Shown here: piece by piece, positions 46,106 through 55,637 of the stretch
How the letters are laid out: the number at the start of each line of letters is the position of its first letter
Position numbering within the stretch: position 1 is the first letter of the stretch
From: Lacticaseibacillus nasuensis JCM 17158
Lineage (GTDB): Bacteria; Bacillota; Bacilli; Lactobacillales; Lactobacillaceae
NCBI RefSeq assembly: GCF_001434705.1
Contig: NZ_AZDJ01000030.1
Span: 1 to 64,000, forward strand
Length of the DNA stretch: 64,000 nt
Reading direction: 5' to 3'
Translations under genes and position numbers: made by a program
The notes under the pieces: model-generated
The model's database searches: none
Seen by the model: only the letters and a program-made list of their open reading frames with translations
Told to the model about the DNA's origin: nothing

Positions 46106-46814
46106 TTCAATCATGACCCAAGCGGTCGGAGAGTTTATCGGTACCTTGATCCTAGTATTGCTCGGTGACGGCGTCGTCGCCGGCGTTTCCCTGAACAAAT
46201 CCAAGGCCAAAGACGCCGGCTGGATCGCCATTGCGCTGGGGTGGGGCCTGGCAGTAACGCTCGGGGTTTACGCCGCGTCGTTCCTCGGCCCGGCCCACCT
46301 GAATCCGGCGGTGACCGTGGGCTTTGCCGTCATCGGCCAGTTCCCATGGAGCGGCGTCTTGCCGTTCATCATCGCGCAAATGCTGGGCGCCTTCATCGGG
46401 GCCGTGCTGGTGTGGCTACACTACTACCCGCACTGGGCGGCCACGCAAGACGAAGCGGCGATTCTGGGGACCTTTGCCACCGGGCCGGCGATTCGCAGCC
46501 CGCTGGCCAACCTCTTCTCCGAATTTCTTGGCACCATCATGCTGGTGTTTGTCCTGTTAGCCTTCACCAAGGGTAAATGGACGGCGGGCTTGAATCCCAT
46601 GGGCGTCGGCGCGTTGATCACCGCCATCGGCTTCTCGCTAGGGGGCACCACCGGGTATGCGATTAACCCGGCCCGGGACCTTGGCCCCCGCATCGCCCAC
46701 GCGGTGCTGCCGATTGCCAACAAAGGCGGCTCCGATTGGGGCTACAGCTGGGTACCGGTGATTGGTCCCCTGCTCGGCGGCATCGTCGGGGCGTGGTTGT
46801 TCACGTTAATCTAG
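46098..46814 (+). CDS. glpF: Glycerol facilitator (aquaglyceroporin)
   Basis: 238 residues, six membrane helices and two half-helices with NPA motifs HLNPAVTVGF and INPARDLGPR; the Asp after the second NPA is the mark of glycerol-conducting members. Passive glycerol uptake feeding glpK. Last gene of glpKOF, before a strong terminator. Confidence 0.95.
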
Positions 46815-46822
46815 CCAAGACT

Positions 46823-46852
46823 AAGGCCTGCGCCGCGGCGCAGGCCTTTTTT
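46823..46852 (+). terminator. glp operon terminator
   Basis: AAGGCCTGCGCC-GC-GGCGCAGGCCTT followed by TTTT, a nearly perfect palindrome. Confidence 0.9.
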
Positions 46853-46872
46853 CGTGCGTACGGGCAGCAAAA

Positions 46873-46899
46873 AAGCCGCCTTCTGTGTGAAGGCGGCTT
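46873..46899 (-). terminator. Terminator of the amino acid ABC operon
   Basis: Minus strand AAGCCGCCTTC-N5-GAAGGCGGCTT followed by T tract; 7 bp after the permease stop. Confidence 0.88.
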
Positions 46900-46905
46900 G
46901 GATCA

Positions 46906-47571
46906 CTAGCGCGGCGCGCGACTCATGCGCCGGTCGATCACCCGCGAGGCAATCGACAAGGCGTAGTTGACGATGAAGTACAAGGCGGCCAACGCGACGA
47001 ACATCGGAATCATGTAGTTGATGTTTTGGCCGTAGATGATTTGCGCGTGGTACGTCAGCTCCGGCAGCAAGATGATCGTGGCCAGGCTGGTATCTTTGAC
47101 CAGCGAAATAAACTGGCTGACGATCGGCGGGATCATCTTCTTGAAGGCTTGCGGCATGATGATCTTGGTCATCGCCTGCGTGTAGCTCAGCCCGTTGCTG
47201 CGGGCAGCCTCCATTTGGCCCACCGGCACCGCGTTGATACCGCTGCGCACGATTTCGGCCAGCATCGCCGATTCGAACACGGTCATCGCCACGATCGCCG
47301 CCGGAATCACCGGCAGCCGAATGCCGATATCCGGCAAGGCGAAGTAGGTAAAAAACAGAATCAACAGCAGCGGTAGGTTTCGAATCAAGTCGATGACAAA
47401 GCCGACGATGGCGCTGAAGTACTTGATTTTCACGTACCGGGCGACGCCTAACAACGTGCCGAGAATGAAGCTAAACAGAATCGAGACCACCGAGACTTCG
47501 ACGGTCACCCATAGCCCTTGCAAGAGGTAACGAAGATTATCCCATGTGTAGGCGGCAAAGAATGATTGCAT
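46906..47571 (-). CDS. Polar amino acid ABC transporter permease 2
   Basis: 221 residues, GGGAGG site. Five membrane helices; His/Glu/Gln/Arg/opine family permease with the EAA-type loop IVRSGINAVPVGQMEAARSNG. Forms a heterodimer with the permease encoded just upstream. Fourth gene of ATPase-SBP-permease-permease. Confidence 0.92.
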   Translation of the reverse strand: MQSFFAAYTWDNLRYLLQGLWVTVEVSVVSILFSFILGTLLGVARYVKIKYFSAIVGFVIDLIRNLPLLLILFFTYFALPDIGIRLPVIPAAIVAMTVFESAMLAEIVRSGINAVPVGQMEAARSNGLSYTQAMTKIIMPQAFKKMIPPIVSQFISLVKDTSLATIILLPELTYHAQIIYGQNINYMIPMFVALAALYFIVNYALSIASRVIDRRMSRAPR

Positions 47572-47586
47572 ATGCCCGCCTCCCTT

Positions 47587-48231
47587 CTAGGCCGAGACCC
47601 AGTGTTTTTCCAGATACCGCATCAAGTAAGACAGCGGCATGGTCAACACCAGGTACAACAACCCAACGGCCAGGTATGTATCGAAGGTGGAAAACGTGGC
47701 GTTGGCGACGATTTTACCTTCATACATCAAGTCGAAGCCGGCGACGAAGGCCAGCACCGAGCTGTTCTTGACCAAGTTGATGAACTGATTGCCCAACGGT
47801 GGCACGACGATTTTGATTGCCTGGGGAAAAATGATCTGCACCATCGCCTGCGTGTAGGTCAGCCCCACCGACCGGGCGCCTTCCATCTGGCCCACGGCGA
47901 CGGATTCGATGCCGGCGCGGACGGTTTCGGCGATGAAGGCGCTGGTGTAAATCGTCAAGCCAATCGTGCCGGCGGTGAAGCCATCCATCGGCATCACGTA
48001 GCGCGGCACAATCACGTAAAAGCCCAAGGCGATGACCAAGAGTGGGATGTTGCGGACCACCTCGACGTAGATACGCCCGATGATGCGCAGCCACTTGCGG
48101 TGCGAGATTTCAAATAAGGCAAATGCCGTGCCGATGACCAGACTCCCCAGCAAGGCCATCAGGCTGGCGGCAAGCGTGTAGCCCAGACCGCTTAACAGCG
48201 CCGAGCCGTGTTCAGCCAAGATTGTGAACAT
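47587..48231 (-). CDS. Polar amino acid ABC transporter permease 1
   Basis: 214 residues, GGAGG site. Five helices and the loop TVRAGIESVAVGQMEGARSVG. Starts directly at the stop of the binding-protein gene. Probably glutamine or glutamate transport (family inference). Confidence 0.92.
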   Translation of the reverse strand: MFTILAEHGSALLSGLGYTLAASLMALLGSLVIGTAFALFEISHRKWLRIIGRIYVEVVRNIPLLVIALGFYVIVPRYVMPMDGFTAGTIGLTIYTSAFIAETVRAGIESVAVGQMEGARSVGLTYTQAMVQIIFPQAIKIVVPPLGNQFINLVKNSSVLAFVAGFDLMYEGKIVANATFSTFDTYLAVGLLYLVLTMPLSYLMRYLEKHWVSA

Positions 48232-49053
48232 CTACTCCACCTCCTTCAAGCTAAAGCCAGGAATGCCCTTGAACCACTTGTTGATGAGCTTGGCGTAGGT
48301 GCCATTGGCGCGCAACTGATCGACGGCGGTATTCATGGCCTTGGTCAAGTTGTCCTGCCCCTTGTTCATCGCGATTCCGTAAGGCTCTTTGGTGAAGGTG
48401 CCGCCGACCACCACATAATCGTGGTCTTGCTCACTCATCCCGTACAGGATGCCGTTATCGGTGGTCAACGCGTCGCCTTGGCCGGACTTCAAGGCCGTGA
48501 AGGCTTGCGCGTAGTCGGATAACTGCAAGACTTGCGTTTGCGGGGCGGCTTTTTTGACGTTGTCGACGGAGTTGCTGCCTTGCACGCCAATCACCTTGGT
48601 GCCTTTCACCAGGTCCTTCACCGACTTGATGGGACTACCCTTTTTTACCAGCAAGGCCTGCCCGGCGTTGAAGTACGGCTGCGAGAAGTTCAAGACCTTC
48701 TGGCGGTCCGGCGTGATCGTCATGGTGGCGATCACCGCGTCGACGTTGCCGCCTTTTAACATCGGCACCCGGGTGTCGGAGGTGACTTGCACCAAATCCG
48801 CCTTGCCCTTGGGCCCGAGAATCTGCTTGGTGATGGCCTTGGCCATGTCGATGTCAAAGCCTTCGATTTGATCCGTTTTAATATTCATCAGCCCGAACAA
48901 CCGCGTATCGGCCTTCACGCCCCAAACGAGTTTGTTGGTGGCCTTGGCGTGGGCCAAAGCGTCGCGGTCGGCGACACTCTTGCCACACCCGGCCAGCGCC
49001 AAGGCGAGAAAGGCGACGAGCAGCAGTAATGGGCGCAACCTGCGTTTTGCCAT
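48232..49053 (-). CDS. Amino acid ABC transporter substrate-binding lipoprotein
   Basis: 273 residues, AAGGAGG site. Signal peptide with lipobox LALAGC (Cys ~22). SBP_bac_3 fold: FDIDMAKAITKQIL, DAVIATMTITPDRQKVLNFSQPY and EPYGIAMNKGQDNL, the last two typical for glutamine/glutamate/arginine binding proteins. Extracytoplasmic, membrane-anchored. Confidence 0.93.
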   Translation of the reverse strand: MAKRRLRPLLLLVAFLALALAGCGKSVADRDALAHAKATNKLVWGVKADTRLFGLMNIKTDQIEGFDIDMAKAITKQILGPKGKADLVQVTSDTRVPMLKGGNVDAVIATMTITPDRQKVLNFSQPYFNAGQALLVKKGSPIKSVKDLVKGTKVIGVQGSNSVDNVKKAAPQTQVLQLSDYAQAFTALKSGQGDALTTDNGILYGMSEQDHDYVVVGGTFTKEPYGIAMNKGQDNLTKAMNTAVDQLRANGTYAKLINKWFKGIPGFSLKEVE

Positions 49054-49064
49054 AAGCTGCCTCC

Positions 49065-49802
49065 TTAGTGGTTGAGAATCTTACTGATGAATTCCTGCGC
49101 GCGCGGCTCCTTAGGGTGATCGAAGAACCCGGCGACGTCGCTTTCGTCTTCCAAGATCTGCCCATCGGCCATGAACACGATGCGGTCGCCAACACGGCGG
49201 GCGAAGCCCATTTCGTGGGTGACCACAACCATGGTCATGCCTTGCTTGGCGATTGTTTGCATGACGTCCAGCACGTCGCCGATCATTTCCGGATCAAGCG
49301 CGCTGGTGGGCTCGTCAAACAGAATCGCCCGCGGGTTCATCGCCAGGCTGCGCGCAATGGCCACGCGCTGCTTTTGCCCGCCGGATAAGGCGCTGGGATA
49401 CTTGGCGGCTTGGTCTTCCAAGCCGACCATCTTCAACAGCTCGCGCGCCGAGTCCTCGACCTCCGCCTTGGGCCGCTTCAAGACCATCGTCGGGCCAAGG
49501 GTGATGTTGTCGAGCACCGTCTTGTTGGCGTAGAGGTTAAAATGCTGGAACACCATCCCCACGTTTTTGCGGATCCGGTTCATGTCGGTGTTCTTGTCCG
49601 CCAAGTCGAAATCGTTGACGATCAATTGCCCGCTGGTGATGCGTTCCAGCCCGTTGATGGTGCGCAACAGCGTACTCTTCCCCGAACCGGACGGGCCAAT
49701 GATGGTCACGACCTCGCCGCGATCGATGGTGAGGTTGATATTTTTGAGTGCGTGAAATTTCCCGTAATATTTTTCGACATCGTGAAACTCAATCATTGAC
49801 AT
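49065..49802 (-). CDS. glnQ: Polar amino acid ABC transporter ATPase (GlnQ-like)
   Basis: 245 residues. Walker A GPSGSGKSTLLR, Q-loop MVFQHFNL, signature LSGGQKQRVAIARSL, Walker B ILFDEPTSALDPE, H-loop VVTHEM. First gene of the four-gene operon; a GGGGGG site precedes ATG 49802. Confidence 0.93.
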   Translation of the reverse strand: MSMIEFHDVEKYYGKFHALKNINLTIDRGEVVTIIGPSGSGKSTLLRTINGLERITSGQLIVNDFDLADKNTDMNRIRKNVGMVFQHFNLYANKTVLDNITLGPTMVLKRPKAEVEDSARELLKMVGLEDQAAKYPSALSGGQKQRVAIARSLAMNPRAILFDEPTSALDPEMIGDVLDVMQTIAKQGMTMVVVTHEMGFARRVGDRIVFMADGQILEDESDVAGFFDHPKEPRAQEFISKILNH

Positions 49803-49860
49803 CGCAATCCCCCCTTAATGGCTATCCCGTGGATACAGGTGTTCACGTTTCTGGATAAAA

Positions 49861-49892
49861 AACGGCCTTCCCTGATAAAAGGGAAGGCCGTT
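49861..49892 (-). terminator. Terminator of the upstream membrane-protein operon
   Basis: Minus strand AACGGCCTTCCC-N8-GGGAAGGCCGTT then T tract. It lies between 49957 and the ABC operon. Confidence 0.88.
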
Positions 49893-49956
49893 GGTCGACA
49901 TAAAATGAGCAGGCCCTAATTAATATCTTACCGGCTTTTCTTAATAACTGCAAATA

Positions 49957-50787
49957 TCATTGTCGTCCGCTGACACTTTTTCTTGGCGAGTAGGCCAGCT
50001 GCACACTCAGGCTGTATGGTTCTTGGCGCGTGATCACGCCGTGGCGCCCAGGCACCTTGCTTTCGCCGCCGGTGATCACCACCTGCGCCGCGGCCAACTC
50101 GTAATCGGCGAGCGCCGCGGCCACCGGCATCAACCCGACGCGCGTGACCGTCGCCAGGCTGGCGGTGGTCAGTGCGTTCAAGCCGCCAATCACCTCGAGG
50201 CTGTCGCCGGTGCGGCGCAGCGTGTAATATGGCACCGGCACCGGCGCGCCCATGGCCGGCACGGGTTGCTTATTCTTTTGCGCCACGCGGGTCACCGCGC
50301 GGTCGTCGAGGCCTTGATAGTTCAAGGTCATCGCGCCTTGCTTGGTCAGCGCTTGGACTAAGTCGTCGAGGTGGCGCTGCTGGGCCGGGTCGATGCTGAC
50401 GGCGGTGGGCAGGAGTTTATCGGCGTCGAACAACCCGCTGGCCGGGCCGCCGGCGGTGTCTTGGGCCAGCTGCTGCTCGGCGGCCTTGAGTTGCGCTTGA
50501 TTGCCGCCGAGGAGTTTTTCGACCTTCGGGGAAATGTCGAACTTGGCGCGCTTGTCGGTGAAGTAATAGACGAAGTTCAACGCGATGAAGTACAGCAACA
50601 CCAAGAACAACAACAGGAACAAGACACCGTATAACCGGTAGGCGGCGTAGCGCAGGTTCAAAATCGCCACGTACAACAGGTAGAAATTAGCGAGAAACGC
50701 CACGATGGTGAACGCCTTACCCTTGGCTTTGTCTTGAATATTAAAGTAGCCGAGCAGGCGGTTGAGAATATCTAATGCGGTTAACAT
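49957..50787 (-). CDS. Conserved membrane protein, unknown function
   Basis: 276 residues, AGGAGG site. Two N-terminal helices (FTIVAFLANFYLLYVAIL; LYGVLFLLLFLVLLYFIAL), then a long soluble part with KVEKLLGGNQAQLKAAEQQL and a mixed alpha/beta C-terminal domain. Not recognised further. Located 11 bp behind the Ser-rich protein gene, so probably one operon. Confidence 0.7.
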   Translation of the reverse strand: MLTALDILNRLLGYFNIQDKAKGKAFTIVAFLANFYLLYVAILNLRYAAYRLYGVLFLLLFLVLLYFIALNFVYYFTDKRAKFDISPKVEKLLGGNQAQLKAAEQQLAQDTAGGPASGLFDADKLLPTAVSIDPAQQRHLDDLVQALTKQGAMTLNYQGLDDRAVTRVAQKNKQPVPAMGAPVPVPYYTLRRTGDSLEVIGGLNALTTASLATVTRVGLMPVAAALADYELAAAQVVITGGESKVPGRHGVITRQEPYSLSVQLAYSPRKSVSGRQ

Positions 50788-50798
50788 GCACGGCCTCC

Positions 50799-51218
50799 TT
50801 ATTCTTGATCAGACGACGATGAACTAGCGCTGCTGCTACTGCTGCTGGCGCCCGTCGTGTCACCGGTGGTCGTGCCACCGGTCGGTTTACTGCTGCTGGT
50901 GGTGGTCGTCGCTTGTTGCGCGCTGGATGAGCTGCTGCTGGCCGGGGTACTGCTGCTGGTTTGGCTGCTGCTCGAGCTTGGCGCGGTGGCGGATTGGCTG
51001 CTGCTGGAGCTAGCAGCACTTGGCTTGGCCGCGCGTTTGCTCGACGCGCTGGTGCTTTGGCCGCTAGCCTTGCGGGACAGCGACAGGCTGGCCGACTGAG
51101 CGGACTTCGGTTGACTGCTTGGGTTTACAGTATTATTGACAATATTATAGGTGCTCGCTAACAAGATGATGGAAACAATCGCCGCTGGTGAAAACAACGG
51201 CGGAGTGCGATAGGCCAT
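50799..51218 (-). CDS. Ser/Thr-rich membrane-anchored protein
   Basis: 139 residues, AAGGAG 8 nt before ATG 51218. One N-terminal helix (FSPAAIVSIILLASTYNIV), then nearly 100 residues of Ser, Thr, Ala and Gln with Pro and Gly, without any folded domain. This is a typical cell-wall spacer or glycosylation substrate. The serine runs use mixed codons, so the protein composition appears selected rather than a DNA microsatellite. Confidence 0.65.
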   Translation of the reverse strand: MAYRTPPLFSPAAIVSIILLASTYNIVNNTVNPSSQPKSAQSASLSLSRKASGQSTSASSKRAAKPSAASSSSSQSATAPSSSSSQTSSSTPASSSSSSAQQATTTTSSSKPTGGTTTGDTTGASSSSSSASSSSSDQE

Positions 51219-51327
51219 GATGCTGGCTCCTTTCTCGGTGCCCTTTCAGTGTAACCCGAATCCGCCAGAACATTCAGTAAAGAAAGTCCTAAACCGCACC
51301 AATTAAAAAACGGCGACTGCTCGCCGC

Positions 51328-51756
51328 CTACTTGGCCCGTGCACACGCGGCGCACAAGCCATACAATTCAAAATTATGACTGGCGATTTGCGCCCCTGGT
51401 ACCTGCTGCTCGAAATACCCCAGCGGGCACATCTTCAACTCCTGCACCCGGTGGCACTGCGTACAAATAAAGTGATGGTGATGCGGATGCTGAAAGTCGC
51501 ACTGCAGCTTCACCGTCGCCTGCTCCCCTTGCGTCGCTTCCTCGAGAATACCCAGCGACTCGAACGCCTTCACGTTGCGGTAAATCGTGTCGTGGGATAA
51601 CCCCGGGTGAACGCCCCGCAGATAGGCATCCACGGCAGTCACCGGCACGTAGCTGTCTTCATGCGTGCTGAGGTAGCCGATTAAATCGCGGCGCTGTTTG
51701 GTCAGCCGCAAGCCGCTGGCCTTGAGCCTGGCCAGCGCGATCCTCGCATTACTCAT
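51328..51756 (-). CDS. Fur-family metalloregulator
   Basis: 142 residues, GGGAGG site. N-terminal winged helix (LRLTKQRRDLIGYL..., DTIYRNVKAFESLGIL) and C-terminal metal/dimerisation domain with HPHHHHFICTQC and CAAC; two CxxC-like pairs give the structural zinc site. Could be Fur, Zur or PerR; the HHHHF and the CxxC pairs do not decide. No obvious target next to it; the feo operon is a candidate. Confidence 0.9.
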   Translation of the reverse strand: MSNARIALARLKASGLRLTKQRRDLIGYLSTHEDSYVPVTAVDAYLRGVHPGLSHDTIYRNVKAFESLGILEEATQGEQATVKLQCDFQHPHHHHFICTQCHRVQELKMCPLGYFEQQVPGAQIASHNFELYGLCAACARAK

Positions 51757-51815
51757 GGTGTCCTCCCTTCGGCGTAACTCACTCGATTCGTCAATTCAGT
51801 TTACCACAATTGAAA

Positions 51816-52370
51816 TTACGCGGTGAACGTCGCTACGAATGCCGCCAAGGCGCGTTTTGTCGCCGCCCAGTCGGCGTTCACTACCACGATGGTAAACGGG
51901 GCCAGTGCGGGTGGCAGCGTCAAGTCCCGCTTCGTTTCCGCACTGGCCAGCCGTGCCGCCACCCGCGCCGGTGCGTCGCCGCGCGCCACCAAGCGATCCG
52001 CCAGGTGCGCCGCATCCGGCACGGTCAAAAATAATCCGGCGAATTGCGCCCCCAGCGCCTGCTGATAGGTCATACCGCCGGCGGTGTCGAGGATGATCGA
52101 CACCAAGTCGTTTTGCGCCCAGGCGCGGGTCAACCCCTCATAGGAACTGCCGTATTGATAGCCCGAATAGGTCACGGCTTCGAGGTAATGGTTCTGGGTA
52201 AAACTCGTCGGCGTTTCAAAGTAATAATCGACGCCGCTAACCTCGCCTTGCCGCGCCGGGCGCGTCGTGTGCGTCAACACCCGCGGAATGCCAAACTGCC
52301 GGGTGAGATACGCGCTCACCGTGGACTTACCGGTACCCGATGCCCCCATAATCACAATCACTCGCTTCAA
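51816..52370 (-). CDS. Guanylate-kinase-like P-loop NTPase
   Basis: 184 residues from TTG 52370 (GGAGG 7 nt upstream; ATG 48 bp earlier is less likely). KRVIVIMGASGTGKST P-loop followed by LTHTTRPARQGEVSGVDYYF, the GMP-binding segment of guanylate kinases (S/T-R-x-x-R-x-G-E-x-x-G). Shorter and more diverged than the essential Gmk; function as nucleotide kinase or a regulatory paralogue is open. Confidence 0.8.
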   Translation of the reverse strand: MKRVIVIMGASGTGKSTVSAYLTRQFGIPRVLTHTTRPARQGEVSGVDYYFETPTSFTQNHYLEAVTYSGYQYGSSYEGLTRAWAQNDLVSIILDTAGGMTYQQALGAQFAGLFLTVPDAAHLADRLVARGDAPARVAARLASAETKRDLTLPPALAPFTIVVVNADWAATKRALAAFVATFTA

Positions 52371-52443
52371 GTCATCGCCTCCGTTGACTAGTGTGCCGAA
52401 ATTTGCCCGGTGGCGCAACCTTTTCCCGGGCCGCCGCTACGAG

Positions 52444-53085
52444 TTATTCCGCCAGAAATCCGTGTTCCAGCACCGCCAGATACTGCTGAACATCCGAAAC
52501 CAGCCAGTCGAGGTCCTCGACGCGGGCATTCGGATGCGCGTCTAAAAACGGCCGCGCCTGGTCGGTCACGGTGGTGATCATGCCGCGAATCAAGGCCTGC
52601 ACCACTGCCGGCGACACGCCGGGGCGTAGCGGCAGCCGCGCCAACACCGGGCCGATCAAGTCCACACTGGCCAGCTTGACCTCCGAATCAAACAAGGCCA
52701 ACAATTGTGGCCGCACCGCTTCCGGCAGGTCGCTAGCGCCGTACAACGCGAGGCCAAACGCCATTTCGTCGCGGTATTCGAGTTGTAACTGAATCTTGTA
52801 GCGCAATGCCCGCGTCACCATCGTGGTCAGATCCGGGGCGTCTTGCCACACCGACCAGTCCGCCACTTGGTTCAGGCGGGCGAACACATCCTTGGCCACA
52901 GCCAGGTACAAGTTGGCCTTGTTGGTGAAGTAATGAAAAATCAGCCCCTTGGAGACCTGCGCCGTGCTGGCGATCACCGAGGTTTTGGCGGCGTGATAAC
53001 CAAGCGTGGCAAATTCGTGCAGCGCCGCTTGCAAAATCCGCGCCACCTTCTCTGGGTCGCGCGGCTGGTTGGTTAACTGGTTCAT
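52444..53085 (-). CDS. TetR-family regulator of the adjacent ABC exporter
   Basis: 213 residues from ATG 53085 (GAGGA 9 nt upstream). HTH VIASTAQVSKGLIFHYFTNK at about 38-57; helical ligand-binding C terminus. Last gene of the ATPase-permease-regulator operon, starting 12 bp behind the permease stop. Autoregulation through the tandem palindromes at 55652-55680 is likely (inference). Confidence 0.88.
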   Translation of the reverse strand: MNQLTNQPRDPEKVARILQAALHEFATLGYHAAKTSVIASTAQVSKGLIFHYFTNKANLYLAVAKDVFARLNQVADWSVWQDAPDLTTMVTRALRYKIQLQLEYRDEMAFGLALYGASDLPEAVRPQLLALFDSEVKLASVDLIGPVLARLPLRPGVSPAVVQALIRGMITTVTDQARPFLDAHPNARVEDLDWLVSDVQQYLAVLEHGFLAE

Positions 53086-53097
53086 CCTGATCATTCC

Positions 53098-54717
53098 TCA
53101 ATTCATCGTTAAATCCCGGCGCCGATAACCAATGCCGGCAATCACCAGAAAGGCCACCCCAAGCGCCACCATGCCGGCCACTGGCGGCCAGGCCACGGCG
53201 TGTTGTGGCACCGCATTGACCCACCCATAAGGCGTTAGGCGTTGCGCCCAGTCGGGAAAATTCAGCATCGGCCCAAGGTACTTCGACAACACGCCATACA
53301 CCGGCACGAGCCAAATCAGCCGCTGCCAGCGCGGCCAGCACCCCACCAGCAGCGCGGCCAGCCCGCACACCACGAGAAGTGCCGGCCAATAGCCGACAAA
53401 GCCGCGCATGAACCGGGCTAAGCTGATGGGACTGGTCATGACGGCATTGCCCGCCACCGCCATGCCCAGCACGCCGAGGGCCAACGCCGCGGTGCCGCTG
53501 ACCAGCGCCTGGATGACGGTGGCACTAAATAAGCGCAGCCGCGACACCGGCGCCGCGTGTAGCAGCTCGAGGCGGCCCTGCCGCTCTTCGGTATTCAGCC
53601 GCAGCAACGTGGTCACGGCAGGAATCGTCGCCACCACGGCGAAAATCACGGTGAGCGTGTTGGCCAGGCTCAAGATCACCGCGTGGTTGGCGGCGGTGAC
53701 CCCGCTATTACCCAGGAGTTTGGCCAGCATGGGATTGCTTTTTACCAAGTCGCCAACTGTGCCGAAAATTGACCCGTAAGCCGCGCCGAGAATGAATAAG
53801 CCTAGCCACCAAATCAAGGTGCTGGTGCGCTCCAGGCGCACCAAAAGCGTCAGCGGCCCCTGCAGCCAGGCTCTGGCCGTGCGGCGGCCGGGGCGCGGCG
53901 AAACGATCCCAGCGCCGATATCGCGCGTGGCCGCGACGGTCACGGCGATGGCCAGCACCACCACGCTGAAGCCGAGCATCAACCCCACCGGTAGCCAACG
54001 GTTGGTGGTGTACAGACCCATTTTTTCGATCCAGCCAAAAAATGTCCACCAGGTCCAGTCGGGATTGGCCACGTCTGTCGCCATGCGCGCGATGAACGTC
54101 ACGCCTAGCCACCCGTAACTCAAAGTGGTGGCCCCGCGCGCCGAGCTCATCACCTGAGCCGCCAACAAGGCCGCCGCGCCAAACATCAACCCGAATGCGG
54201 CTAGGCCGAGGCCGAACAGCCAGTCACCGGCGGCATTGCTACCGGCCATATTGGCTGCCTGCAAGCCGAGGGCCTCGAGGCAGCCGGCAGCCACATTAAT
54301 CAGCACCAACTCGAGCATCGCCGCGGCCAATTGACTCTGGCGCCCAACCGCGCGCGCCAAGATCAACTCCGCGGTGCCACTGTCTTCTTCGGCGCGCGTG
54401 GCGTGCACAGCAAAATACACGTTCATCATCGCCGCAAACAGCCCCATGAACACCATCATTTCGGCGCCATAAATCACCGCAACGGCGTAGGGCGGCGTGG
54501 CCGTGAATGGCCCAAACAACGCCACCATCGCCGGTGTCTTCAGCGTTTCGGCAATCGACACCAGCGCCTGTTGCGTGCTGTAAATGCCGCCGAACTTGCC
54601 CGCGGCAATCACCATCAACCCCGCGAGTCCGCCGATCCACAACGTGATTTTCAGCCAATCGTGGCGCAGGTCGAGCCGCAAAATAGCCCAGGTATTAGCG
54701 AAGCGATTCGTCATCAT
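53098..54717 (-). CDS. ABC exporter permease, ABC-2 type
   Basis: 539 residues, GGAGG site. Two halves of about six helices each (AGLMVIAAGKFGGIY; GLFILGAAYGSIFGTVGDLV), with an extracytoplasmic part. Resembles the polyketide/tetronasin-type exporter permeases that pair with a TetR-linked ATPase. Overlaps the ATPase gene by 23 bp. Confidence 0.85.
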   Translation of the reverse strand: MMTNRFANTWAILRLDLRHDWLKITLWIGGLAGLMVIAAGKFGGIYSTQQALVSIAETLKTPAMVALFGPFTATPPYAVAVIYGAEMMVFMGLFAAMMNVYFAVHATRAEEDSGTAELILARAVGRQSQLAAAMLELVLINVAAGCLEALGLQAANMAGSNAAGDWLFGLGLAAFGLMFGAAALLAAQVMSSARGATTLSYGWLGVTFIARMATDVANPDWTWWTFFGWIEKMGLYTTNRWLPVGLMLGFSVVVLAIAVTVAATRDIGAGIVSPRPGRRTARAWLQGPLTLLVRLERTSTLIWWLGLFILGAAYGSIFGTVGDLVKSNPMLAKLLGNSGVTAANHAVILSLANTLTVIFAVVATIPAVTTLLRLNTEERQGRLELLHAAPVSRLRLFSATVIQALVSGTAALALGVLGMAVAGNAVMTSPISLARFMRGFVGYWPALLVVCGLAALLVGCWPRWQRLIWLVPVYGVLSKYLGPMLNFPDWAQRLTPYGWVNAVPQHAVAWPPVAGMVALGVAFLVIAGIGYRRRDLTMN

Positions 54718-55609
54718 GCCCCGCCTCCGAATTGTAATAGCGCAAGAACAAGTCCTCCAACGTCGGTGGCGTCGTGGTCAGCGCAACGATGCCGAGCTGA
54801 CTCAGCGTCGCCATCACCTGCCCCATCGCCTCCGCATCGACGGCAAACACCGCCTGAGTCGGCGTCGAAGCGGTGAACTGATGCACCGTTGGCCAATCGG
54901 CGATGGCGGCAAGCGGCTGCTGAGTCGTCACGTGCACCGTGCTGCGGCTGAGCTGCCGCATTTCGGAGAGGGAGCCGACTTCGATGATGGTCCCTTGGCG
55001 AATGATGGCGATCCGATCGCACATTCGCTCGACTTCGCTGAGAATGTGCGAAGAAAGCAGCACGCTTTTGCCGGCCTGCTTCAAGGCCAGCACCTGTTGC
55101 TGGAAGACTTCTTCCATTAAGGGATCCAAGCCGCTGGTGGGTTCATCGAAAATGTACAGTTCGGCGTCGCTGGAAAAAGCCGCAATCAGCGCGACCTTTT
55201 GCCGGTTGCCCTTGGAGTAGGTACGGGCTTTTTTCGCCGGATCCAACTCGAATTGCTGGATCAAGGCATCGGTGCGGGCGCTGTGCTGTTGACCGTTGAG
55301 TCGCAACAAGAAGTCGATCACCTCGCCGCCGGTTAAATTCGGCCACAGGTTCACGTCGCCTGGCACATAAGCGAGGCGCCGGTGAATCTTGACGGCATCG
55401 CGCCACGCGTCCAGGCCAAAGATGGTGGCGTGCCCGGCAGTCGGCCGCAAAATGCCCAGCAAGGTGCGAATCGTCGTCGACTTGCCCGCGCCATTCGGCC
55501 CGATAAAGCCGAAGACCTCCCCTGCGTGAATCGTCAAGCTAATGTCTTTTAGCGCCTGAAACTGACCAAAACGTTTTTGCAGATGGTCAACGGTTAACAC
55601 CTCTGTCAT
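54695..55609 (-). CDS. ABC exporter ATPase
   Basis: 304 residues from ATG 55609. Walker A GPNGAGKSTTIRTL, signature YSKGNRQKVALIAAF, Walker B LYIFDEPTSGLDPL, H-loop LLSSHIL; C-terminal regulatory domain. DRA-type drug/antibiotic exporter ATPase. First gene of the operon, with tandem operator-like repeats over its promoter. Confidence 0.92.
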   Translation of the reverse strand: MTEVLTVDHLQKRFGQFQALKDISLTIHAGEVFGFIGPNGAGKSTTIRTLLGILRPTAGHATIFGLDAWRDAVKIHRRLAYVPGDVNLWPNLTGGEVIDFLLRLNGQQHSARTDALIQQFELDPAKKARTYSKGNRQKVALIAAFSSDAELYIFDEPTSGLDPLMEEVFQQQVLALKQAGKSVLLSSHILSEVERMCDRIAIIRQGTIIEVGSLSEMRQLSRSTVHVTTQQPLAAIADWPTVHQFTASTPTQAVFAVDAEAMGQVMATLSQLGIVALTTTPPTLEDLFLRYYNSEAGHDDESLR

Positions 55610-55637
55610 CGTGTTCGCCTCCCGAATTGATAAGCAA

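Noticed and set aside
50841-51070. DNA-level microsatellite in the Ser-rich gene
   Set aside because: Serine codons vary and no short unit repeats exactly, so phase variation by slippage is not supported.
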